Source of the DNA: Microbacterium sp.
Lineage (GTDB): Bacteria > Actinomycetota > Actinomycetes > Actinomycetales > Microbacteriaceae
Assembly (NCBI GenBank): GCA_031286555.1
Contig: JAITUD010000335.1
Span: 1 to 7,601 of the forward strand
Direction of reading: 5' to 3'
DNA length: 7,601 nt
Part shown: positions 1 through 5,163 of the stretch, one piece after another
Position numbering within the stretch: the first letter of the stretch is position 1
Layout: every line of letters starts with the position of its first letter
Program-made: the position numbers and the translations under genes
The notes under the pieces: generated by a model
What the model was told of the DNA's origin: nothing
Database searches by the model: none
The model's input: the letters and a program-made list of their open reading frames with translations, nothing else

Positions 1-554
1 GTCGTCGACAGTGCGCCGCCGCGGGCGACGTGGGTGCGCAGGTCGCTGCGCACCCGTGCCCGGAACGCGTTGATCGAGGCATCCGCCCGCTGCAGGTTCT
101 CGCGCGCGATCACGCGCTCGTCGTCGTAGCCGGGGGCGCGGGGCGGCGTGTTCTTCGCCGCCTTGCGGTCCTGCTGCTCCGCCGCGGCGAGGTCGGCCCG
201 CAGGCTCTTCATCGCCTCCTGCACGCTCTGGCGGACCTCGTTCGCGATCAGGCGCACGGAGTCGGCAAGGCCGTCCTCGATGCCCGCGAGGTCGTCCGAC
301 CGGGAGGCGAGCTCTGCTCGTCCGGCATCCGTGATCGCGTAGATCGTGGTGCGGCCGTCGACGGTCTTGGTGACCAGCCCTTCCTCCTCGAGCTTGGCGA
401 GGCGGGGGTAGATCGTGCCCGCGCTGGGCGTGTAGGTGCCGCCGGTGCGGTCGGTGAGCGCCTGGATGATGCCGTAGCCGTGCTGCGGCGACTCGGCGAG
501 CAGCGACAGCAGGTACAGCCGCAGGTCGCCGTGCGAGAAGACCGCGGGACTCAT
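1..554 (-). CDS. PadR-family transcriptional repressor (C-terminus cut by window edge)
   Basis: This is a DNA-binding regulator of the PadR winged-helix family. The visible 184 residues start MSPAVFSHGDLRLYLL and stay open to the window edge, so the stop codon is outside. Residues ~12-84 carry the family's signature: a hydrophobic helix (LRLYLLSLLAE), the HGYGII helix at 25-30, the recognition-helix segment TPSAGTIYPRLAKLEEEGL at 42-60, and the wing and helix VDGRTTIYAITDAGRAEL at 65-82. Residues ~95-175 are charged and probably helical, as expected for the PadR dimerisation arm. The ATG at 554-552 overlaps the TGA of the DUF4097 gene as ATGA, so translation is probably coupled. PadR proteins bind inverted repeats and often repress their own operon; the palindromes at 1421-1466 are the obvious candidates here. 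The ligand is unknown. Family assignment is secure; autorepression is inferred. Confidence 0.93.
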   Translation of the reverse strand, partial: MSPAVFSHGDLRLYLLSLLAESPQHGYGIIQALTDRTGGTYTPSAGTIYPRLAKLEEEGLVTKTVDGRTTIYAITDAGRAELASRSDDLAGIEDGLADSVRLIANEVRQSVQEAMKSLRADLAAAEQQDRKAAKNTPPRAPGYDDERVIARENLQRADASINAFRARVRSDLRTHVARGGALST

Positions 555-1396
555 GCCCCCTCCTCCCATTCCGGGTCGTCGGCGACGGTGGTCAGCGGCC
601 GGCGCAGCACGGTGATGCCGCCGGAGACGGTGTTCGCGCGCACGTCGACGAAGCTGCCCGCGAGCTCGCCGGTCGAGCCGGTGAAGTTGCTGGGGCCGCT
701 CTGCGAGCGCTGCACGCCGTCGACCGTCATCCGGCCGCTCATGGAGCGCATCACGTAGTTGGCCGGCAGCGTCTCGTCGAGGCGGATGGTCGCAGCACCC
801 GAGACGGTGTTGAGGTTGATGGTGTTGACGTTGCCGGAGGCGTCGACGAGCGTCGCGCCGGACACGGTGTCGATGGTCGCCCTGCGCACACTGCCGGTGA
901 CGGCCACGTCTCCCGAGACGCTGTTCGCGTTCAGGGAGCCGGTGAGGTCGCGGATCTGCACGTCGCCCGAGACCGAGTTCACGGTCAGGTCGCCGACGAG
1001 GGTGTCGACGATGATGTCGCCCGAGACGGTGTTCAGGCGAGTGTCGTTGCGGATGCCGGAGACGAGGGCGCCCGCGCTGACGACGCCGAGGTTCAGGGCG
1101 ATGGCGCGGGGGACCGCGACGCTGACCTCGGCCTTGGGGCCGCCGGAGCCGAAGTTGCGGAACACCTCGAGGAAGTTGTCCCAGCCCAGCTGCGGGTGGT
1201 CGATCTCGACCTGGGTGCCGTCCGACTCGATGCGGAGGTCCTTGATGGTGACGCCGTGCACCTCGATGCGGATGCCGGGTTCGTCGTGAGCGACGATGTC
1301 GACCTGACCGCCGACGAGGCCGACCTTGAGACGGGTCGCCGTGGCGATGTCGATGACGCGTTCCTCGCCCGGGGCGATGAGCCACTTCTCGGTCAT
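551..1396 (-). CDS. DUF4097-type beta-repeat protein (putative adhesin-like domain), cytoplasmic by sequence
   Basis: This is a 281-aa protein whose second half is a ladder of [NDS]-[TSV]-V-S-G-[DA] turns. The turn serines fall at residues 125, 143, 161, 179, 199, 220 and 258, with a weaker copy at 107. The first spacings are exactly 18 residues, as in a right-handed beta-solenoid with one rung per repeat. This is the pattern of the DUF4097 'putative adhesin' family, which is often found beside PadR-type regulators or PspC/LiaF-like envelope-stress proteins. I see no signal peptide, membrane segment or sortase motif, so a cytoplasmic role is more likely than true adhesion. The start is ATG at 1396-1394, with CAGGAG at 1410-1405, 8 nt upstream. 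It is the first gene of an operon with the PadR gene, overlapping it by 4 nt. Its molecular function is unknown. Confidence 0.88.
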   Translation of the reverse strand: MTEKWLIAPGEERVIDIATATRLKVGLVGGQVDIVAHDEPGIRIEVHGVTIKDLRIESDGTQVEIDHPQLGWDNFLEVFRNFGSGGPKAEVSVAVPRAIALNLGVVSAGALVSGIRNDTRLNTVSGDIIVDTLVGDLTVNSVSGDVQIRDLTGSLNANSVSGDVAVTGSVRRATIDTVSGATLVDASGNVNTINLNTVSGAATIRLDETLPANYVMRSMSGRMTVDGVQRSQSGPSNFTGSTGELAGSFVDVRANTVSGGITVLRRPLTTVADDPEWEEGA

Positions 1397-1404
1397 GTGA
1401 GTTT

Positions 1405-1410
1405 CTCCTG
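1405..1410 (-). promoter_or_regulatory. Ribosome binding site of the DUF4097 gene
   Basis: Read on the minus strand this is CAGGAG, 8 nt before the ATG at 1396. It supports that start over later in-frame starts. Confidence 0.75.
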
Positions 1411-1420
1411 ATGTGAGCGG

Positions 1421-1440
1421 CGATATCGAGATATATCGCG
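1421..1440. promoter_or_regulatory. Downstream operator cluster of the DUF4097-padR operon
   Basis: Two adjacent AT-rich palindromes lie here: CGATATCG (1421-1428) and GATATATC (1430-1437). The 11-bp string GATATATCGCG at 1430-1440 recurs exactly at 1458-1468, 28 bp away. The cluster falls just past the expected transcription start, between the promoter and the ribosome binding site. It is a likely second binding site for the PadR repressor encoded by the operon. The binding itself is inferred. Confidence 0.6.
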
Positions 1441-1450
1441 TGCCACGAGG

Positions 1451-1478
1451 ATAACACGATATATCGCGAGTCTGTCAA
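1451..1478 (-). promoter_or_regulatory. Promoter of the DUF4097-padR operon
   Basis: On the minus strand there is a perfect TTGACA at 1478-1473. After 16 nt comes TGTTAT at 1456-1451, a 4/6 match to TATAAT. The start of transcription would fall near 1444, leaving a leader of about 48 nt. The -35 box is very convincing and the -10 is moderate. The -35 begins 12 nt after the terminator hairpin of the upstream gene. Confidence 0.65.
1457..1466. promoter_or_regulatory. Core operator CGATATATCG between -35 and -10
   Basis: This is a perfect 10-bp palindrome lying in the spacer between the TTGACA box (1478-1473) and the presumed -10 (1456-1451). A repressor bound here would block RNA polymerase. 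AT-rich palindromes stand out strongly in this GC-rich background and match the kind of site used by PadR proteins. Confidence 0.65.
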
Positions 1479-1490
1479 GAGTGGATGCAA

Positions 1491-1530
1491 AGAAGGAGGC
1501 GCCTCACAGGAAAGTGAGGCGCCTCCTTCT
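1491..1530 (-). terminator. Perfect 17-bp hairpin terminator after the duplicated exported protein gene
   Basis: The arms 1491-1507 (AGAAGGAGGCGCCTCAC) and 1514-1530 are exact reverse complements with a 6-nt loop. Each arm also contains its own 10-bp palindrome GAGGCGCCTC (1496-1505 and 1516-1525), so alternative folds are possible. Minus-strand sequence after the stem is only weakly T-rich (TTGCATCC), as is common for actinobacterial terminators. It lies between the upstream exported-protein gene and the DUF4097-padR promoter, which it would insulate. Confidence 0.8.
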
Positions 1531-1546
1531 CGTGAGGAAGAGAGGG

Positions 1547-1610
1547 TCAGGGTGTGGCGTCGCCGTACACCGGCGTGTCGACCACGGGTGGACCCGTCTT
1601 CGAGGCCGGA
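1547..1610 (-). other. Possible displaced C-terminal tail of the exported repeat protein
   Basis: If one base (1613, the T of the TGA) is skipped, the reading frame of the upstream gene continues for 21 codons and stops at TGA 1549-1547. The tail ends VVDTPVYGDATP. Its PVYGD copies the PVYGD found at residues 183-187 of the same protein, and the DNA there is also alike (CCGGTGTACGGCGACG against CCGGTCTACGGCGATG, 14 of 16). The displaced stop lies 17 nt before the terminator stem. The likely causes are an indel mutation, a sequencing error or, less likely, programmed frameshifting. It is annotated as 'other' because the sequence alone cannot decide. Confidence 0.5.
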
Positions 1611-2606
1611 TCAGCTGTAGGCGGGGCTGTTGGTGACCTGGTCGTTGTCGAAGTTCGAGTCGATGAAGCCATCGCCCGGGCCTACGGCGATCCCGTAGGA
1701 CTCGAGATCGCTGTAGGAACCGGTGGTCCGCGTGCCGAAGTCGATCGAGAACGCCAGCCCGGCGGGGTAGGCGCCCGCCGGCACGGCGGGCAGCGAGTAG
1801 AACTGCGTGGTGCGGTTCTGGAAGACGTCCGTGTTGGTCGGCGTGAGGACAGTGCCCGCCGCAGTGACGGTCGGATCACCGAGGATGCGGCTGTCGAACC
1901 AGAGCTGGAGTTCGGTGCCCGCCGGGACGGCGACCTCGGAGGAGGCGACGAAGTCCGTCGGAGTGTCGAGCGTCCAGGTGCCGCCGGTCGGCGTCGTCCC
2001 GGAGAGGGTGTCGCCTGCGCTGACAGCCAGGCTGAGGTCGATGACATCGCCGTAGACCGGCTGGGACGAGACGGAGTTGTTTCCGCCGTTCGTGTCGGTG
2101 ACGCCCGCGGGGGCGACGAGAGTCAGGACGACGGGATTGAGATCCTCGAAGTAGCTCTGGTCGACCGAGTCGTACGAAACGTTGATGTACACACCGTTGT
2201 CGTAGCCGCCGGCGGGAATCGCGACAGCGATCACGACCGTCGTCGTGCGCACATTGCCGGAGGTCGTCGTGGTTCCATCCGCGACGGTGCCGTTGATGGA
2301 GATCTTCGGACCGATGAGGTTGCGAGTGTCGGTGGAGAGGACGAGGGTGGCGCCGGCCGGGATCTCGACGTCCGAGAACGCCACATACCCCGTGGTGATG
2401 CCGACCTTCACGCCGCGCGTCCCGTCAGGGCTGATCGCCTGGTAGCCGTCGCCGGCGGACCCAGCGAGTTGAATGTCGGCGAGGGCGCTGGCCGCGTACG
2501 CCGGGACGGCGATGGCGGCGGCGACGACGGGCACCGACCAGGCTGCGCCCTTCAGAGCGGTGCGGCGGGTCAGCCCGCGCTGCGCGGGCTCGACGATCTC
2601 AGGCAT
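1611..2606 (-). CDS. Tat-type exported protein made of two ~145-residue repeats, unknown function
   Basis: The 331-aa product begins with a twin-arginine leader: RR at residues 14-15 in LTRRTALKG, a hydrophobic stretch at 21-35, and an AYA|A site after residue 38. The mature part is two copies of one unit, about residues 43-186 and 187-331. Positions 75-108 and 220-253 align without gaps with 16 of 34 identical, and PVYG at 183 matches PAYS at 328, both at an offset of 145. The composition (Gly, Thr, Val, Asp, few charges) suggests beta-sandwich domains. There is no LPXTG motif, transmembrane anchor or visible active site. I do not recognise the family. The start is ATG 2606-2604, with GGAGG at 2622-2618, 11 nt upstream. 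The gene stands alone between two hairpins. The C-terminus may be affected by a frame displacement at the stop (see 1547-1610). Confidence 0.85.
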   Translation of the reverse strand: MPEIVEPAQRGLTRRTALKGAAWSVPVVAAAIAVPAYAASALADIQLAGSAGDGYQAISPDGTRGVKVGITTGYVAFSDVEIPAGATLVLSTDTRNLIGPKISINGTVADGTTTTSGNVRTTTVVIAVAIPAGGYDNGVYINVSYDSVDQSYFEDLNPVVLTLVAPAGVTDTNGGNNSVSSQPVYGDVIDLSLAVSAGDTLSGTTPTGGTWTLDTPTDFVASSEVAVPAGTELQLWFDSRILGDPTVTAAGTVLTPTNTDVFQNRTTQFYSLPAVPAGAYPAGLAFSIDFGTRTTGSYSDLESYGIAVGPGDGFIDSNFDNDQVTNSPAYS

Positions 2607-2617
2607 GGTTGAGTGAT

Positions 2618-2622
2618 CCTCC
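2618..2622 (-). promoter_or_regulatory. Ribosome binding site of the duplicated exported protein gene
   Basis: On the minus strand this is GGAGG, 11 nt before the ATG at 2606. The spacing is somewhat long. It fixes the start upstream of the twin-arginine motif. In the 130 bp upstream I see only weak promoter candidates, for example TACGGT at 2692-2687 without a good -35. Confidence 0.6.
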
Positions 2623-2754
2623 GGTTGTTGTTCTGACGGCGAAGGTTCGCTCTTGCCTCAAGAACCCCAGCCGTATCCCCGCTGACACCGTAACCGATGA
2701 TGCGGCAACCTCTGATGGGGAGAACTGCCCATGTCAGCCCGGACGTGTCGGATC

Positions 2755-2816
2755 AGACCCCGCCCTCGGCGCGAGATCCACGTGCAGCACATGGTCTCAC
2801 GCCGAGGGCGGGGTCT
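2755..2816 (-). terminator. Long GC-rich hairpin after the M64 peptidase gene
   Basis: A perfect 17-bp stem pairs 2755-2771 with 2800-2816 (minus-strand arm AGACCCCGCCCTCGGCG and its exact complement). After a C/A mismatch the stem continues for about 6 bp (2773-2778 with 2793-2798, one G-T pair), leaving a 14-nt loop. It begins 20 nt after the TGA of the peptidase gene. There is no T-run on either side, so it is a U-tract-less terminator or an RNA-stabilising 3' structure. Confidence 0.78.
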
Positions 2817-2836
2817 CATCGAGGGAACTCGGCCCG

Positions 2837-5044
2837 TCAGCCGTGGCAGGCGTACCGGTTCTGCGGGATCGTGACGGTCACCGGCGATGAGCCGCCGGTC
2901 GCCTTCACGACGATCTCGCCGTTCTCGACGGCCAGGCGGTCGGTGCTGACGGTGGCCTTCGCGGTCGCTCCGGGGGCGATGCCGGTCAGGTTCGCGCTGC
3001 CGATCGCCCCGGTCGCGGTCGCGTCTACGGCGGCGGCGCCGTTGTTCGTGACCGTCAGGTCGACACTGACGTGGCCGTCGCGGCACTGCGCGAACGCCGT
3101 GGCGGACAGCGCGTCGTCGGTCGTGGCCTTCGGGTCGCGCACGGTGACACGGAACTTCCCTGCGCTCGCGATGTTGCCGGCGGCGTCGGTCGAGCGGTAC
3201 TCGATCTCGTGCGTGCCGTAGCCGGGGGTGCGCTTGTGGAACGGCGACAGCGAGATGCCGTCGGTGCCGAGGTTGCCGTAGACCAGGTCGTCCACGTTGA
3301 TCCCGGTGGGGGTGAACCGGAACGGTGCGCTCGAGTCGCTCGGCCAGCCGTAGTAGTGGTGCCATCCGTCGCCGTCGACGCGGAACTCGCTCACCACGTA
3401 GCCGGCCTGATCGTCCGTGCCGTTCAGATCCATGGTGAACGTGTCGTCGGCGACGTAGTGCCGCACGCCGTCGGCGTCGACGCTCGACGAGACCGCCTCG
3501 CCCACGACGGGCTCGGTGCTCGGCGCGGCGTTGTCCACCTTCCAGCTCACCTGCGCCATGGCATGACGGTCGGTGCGGTCGAAGACCGAGACCTTCACGG
3601 TCGCGCCGGCGGGCAGCTTCTGCTTCGACAGATCGAGCTGCGGGTCGCGGCTCAGCAGGGCGCCGCCCGGCGTGCCGTTGTCGATGCGCCACTCGATGAC
3701 CTGACGGTCGCTGTTCGGGTGGCTGGTGTGCACCCACAGCACGTCCTGGGCGCCGACCGGCGTGGCGTTGGGCGTGTGCTGCCGGATCACGTTCGCCGCG
3801 ACATCCTCGCCGGAGGCCTTCTGCTCGCCGACCGTCCACGAGAGGGTCTCGGTCATCTTGTCGTCGCGCAGCTTCGGGTCGCGCACGAAGTCGGTGGGGT
3901 CGACGACCTTCGCCTCGATCACGTCGCCGGGCCCGGCCCGAAGGGCCTTGACGTCGACGACCCGGTCGTCCTTCACCGAGGGCACTGCCGTGCCGTTCAC
4001 CGACCACGTCACGTCCAGTGAGTGGTACACGGGATAGACGGTGTCGACGAAGACCTTGCCGTCGCGCGCGACGGGCCTGTCGGTCGGGGTGGACTCGTCT
4101 ACCAGCGAGATCGAGGCCGAGATGTTCGCGGCCACGATCTCCCGCGAGATCTGATCCATGTAGAACCCGAGCGACTTCATCATGCTGTGCTGGCTCGGCC
4201 GCCAGATGCCGGTGCTCGAGTACTGGCCGCCCTCGTAGGTGCCGATGACACCGCCGGACTCGCTGAACTCGCCGAGCCAGCGCCACCACTTCGCCTTCTT
4301 GTCGGCCATCTCGTCGACGGTCATGATCGTGTGGTGCTTCGACGAGGGCTCGGCCCCGGTGTACGGGCCGGTCGTGGTGCCGCGGCTGTAGTAGTCGTAC
4401 TCGTCCTGCAGGCTGCCGAAGGAGTGGCCGAGCTCGTGGGGCGAGATCAGCGCCGACATGGCGTTGTTCGCGCTGGCCGTGGCGTACGAGCCGCCTGCGC
4501 CGCCGTAGAGCGAGCTGTTCGAGAGGGCGAGGATCTGGTCGGCCTTCGGGGCGAGCGCGGCGTACCGCTTGGCGGCCGTGTTGTCCATGACGAGCAGGCG
4601 CTCGATGCCGGTCTTGCTGCAGCCGCTCCAGAAGCGCATGTTCAGGGGGGTGTCCAGGCGTGCGCCGTCCGGCCCGTCCTCGCACGAGGTGCCCGAGTCC
4701 TTCGACGGGATGCGCACCGCGTACACGTTGATGTAGTTCTTGTAGCTGCGGTAGGGCTCCAGGCTGAACATCACGTTCATGTGCCGCTCGACTGCGGCGT
4801 CGAACTCGCCCATCTCGTCGGCGGTGAAACCGTCGCCGAGCACGACGAGGTTCCAGCGCTTGGCGGGGTCGCCGCTGATGTGGACGGGGACGACGGTCGC
4901 ATCGGCCGTGTCGTAGCTGCTCGCCGCCGCAGCAGCCTTGGCGGGTGTCACCGGTGCGGCGCCGGCGGCCGGAGCCATCAGCATGCCGACGGCGAGCAGG
5001 GCTCCCACCGTCATTCCGGCGATCGTCTTCGATCGTGTGGTCAC
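2837..5044 (-). CDS. Secreted M64-family (IgA peptidase-like) zinc metallopeptidase with C-terminal beta modules
   Basis: The 735-aa product has a Sec-type signal: R4 and K6, a hydrophobic core at ~8-27, and AGA-A cleavage near 29. Residues ~55-310 are the peptidase. NLVVLGDGFTADEM (65-78) is the family's N-terminal hallmark, and HELGHSFGSLQDEY (203-216) gives zinc ligands H203 and H207, catalytic E204 and a probable third ligand nearby (D214 is a candidate). HSMMKSLGF (286-294) may hold the Met-turn. Two similar beta modules follow (~333-405 and ~434-504, ending LSWTV and VSWKV). Then comes an Ig/OmpL47-like module (~525-637, YRSTDAAGN at 616-624) and a C-terminal beta-sandwich (~645-735) with C654 and C733, possibly disulfide-bonded. 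No cell-wall anchor is seen, so release or non-covalent surface binding is likely. The substrate is unknown; cleavage of IgA should not be assumed. Confidence 0.92.
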   Translation of the reverse strand: MTTRSKTIAGMTVGALLAVGMLMAPAAGAAPVTPAKAAAAASSYDTADATVVPVHISGDPAKRWNLVVLGDGFTADEMGEFDAAVERHMNVMFSLEPYRSYKNYINVYAVRIPSKDSGTSCEDGPDGARLDTPLNMRFWSGCSKTGIERLLVMDNTAAKRYAALAPKADQILALSNSSLYGGAGGSYATASANNAMSALISPHELGHSFGSLQDEYDYYSRGTTTGPYTGAEPSSKHHTIMTVDEMADKKAKWWRWLGEFSESGGVIGTYEGGQYSSTGIWRPSQHSMMKSLGFYMDQISREIVAANISASISLVDESTPTDRPVARDGKVFVDTVYPVYHSLDVTWSVNGTAVPSVKDDRVVDVKALRAGPGDVIEAKVVDPTDFVRDPKLRDDKMTETLSWTVGEQKASGEDVAANVIRQHTPNATPVGAQDVLWVHTSHPNSDRQVIEWRIDNGTPGGALLSRDPQLDLSKQKLPAGATVKVSVFDRTDRHAMAQVSWKVDNAAPSTEPVVGEAVSSSVDADGVRHYVADDTFTMDLNGTDDQAGYVVSEFRVDGDGWHHYYGWPSDSSAPFRFTPTGINVDDLVYGNLGTDGISLSPFHKRTPGYGTHEIEYRSTDAAGNIASAGKFRVTVRDPKATTDDALSATAFAQCRDGHVSVDLTVTNNGAAAVDATATGAIGSANLTGIAPGATAKATVSTDRLAVENGEIVVKATGGSSPVTVTIPQNRYACHG

Positions 5045-5051
5045 GTTCCTT

Positions 5052-5056
5052 CTCCT
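5052..5056 (-). promoter_or_regulatory. Ribosome binding site fixing the GTG start of the M64 peptidase
   Basis: AGGAG on the minus strand lies 7 nt before GTG 5044-5042. Starting here gives a proper basic n-region for the signal peptide. The next in-frame Met (residue 11) would remove R4 and K6. Confidence 0.75.
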
Positions 5057-5084
5057 CGCTGAGATCCGACGGTTGGCACGAGGG

Positions 5085-5139
5085 TATCGTGATCGATCGT
5101 GACGAATCGGTCGTTTTATCGATCGTTATCGATCGACAA
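5085..5139. promoter_or_regulatory. CGATCGAT repeat cluster upstream of the M64 peptidase gene
   Basis: Read on the minus strand, 8-mers CGATCGAT begin at 5135, 5125 and 5099, with a one-mismatch copy CGACCGAT at 5113 and a half copy CGATAC at 5089. The first two form an exact tandem repeat of CGATCGATAA (5135-5116), in helical phase. A -35-like TTGTCG (5139-5134) and a -10-like TACCCT (5086-5081) lie at the ends but do not form a correctly spaced pair, so I cannot place the promoter. The likely role is an operator or activator array controlling the peptidase gene; the binding protein is unknown. Confidence 0.5.
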
Positions 5140-5163
5140 AGAGGACGGATCGGCGGGCGCCGC

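Noticed and set aside
1611..1616. Programmed +1 frameshifting like that of prfB at the UGA
   Set aside because: The local sequence AGC UGA lacks the slippery CUU UGA C context, and no internal Shine-Dalgarno was seen at the right distance. A simple indel is more likely.
1554..2612. A long open frame on the plus strand (352 codons) opposite the exported repeat protein
   Set aside because: Its translation is rich in Arg, Gly, Asp and Val without any motif. The minus-strand frame has a Tat leader, an internal repeat and a ribosome binding site. This is a high-GC shadow.
2644..2666. An inverted repeat (GGTTC...GAACC around CTTG...CAAG) in the leader of the exported protein gene
   Set aside because: The stems are short and interrupted by a bulge. 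It is too weak to call a riboswitch or operator from sequence alone.
2658..4685. A 675-codon minus-strand frame inside the M64 gene
   Set aside because: It encodes Arg- and Gly-rich low-complexity protein typical of an out-of-frame read of GC-rich DNA, and it runs through the terminator hairpin.
3071..5062. Plus-strand open frames opposite the M64 gene (3071-4021 and 4022-5062)
   Set aside because: No ribosome binding site or recognisable domain was seen, and the composition is that of antisense shadows of a conserved gene.
5151..5162. A short GC stem right after the glgP stop as a terminator
   Set aside because: Only 4 bp with a 4-nt loop and no T-run. A stem this short is expected by chance in such GC-rich DNA.
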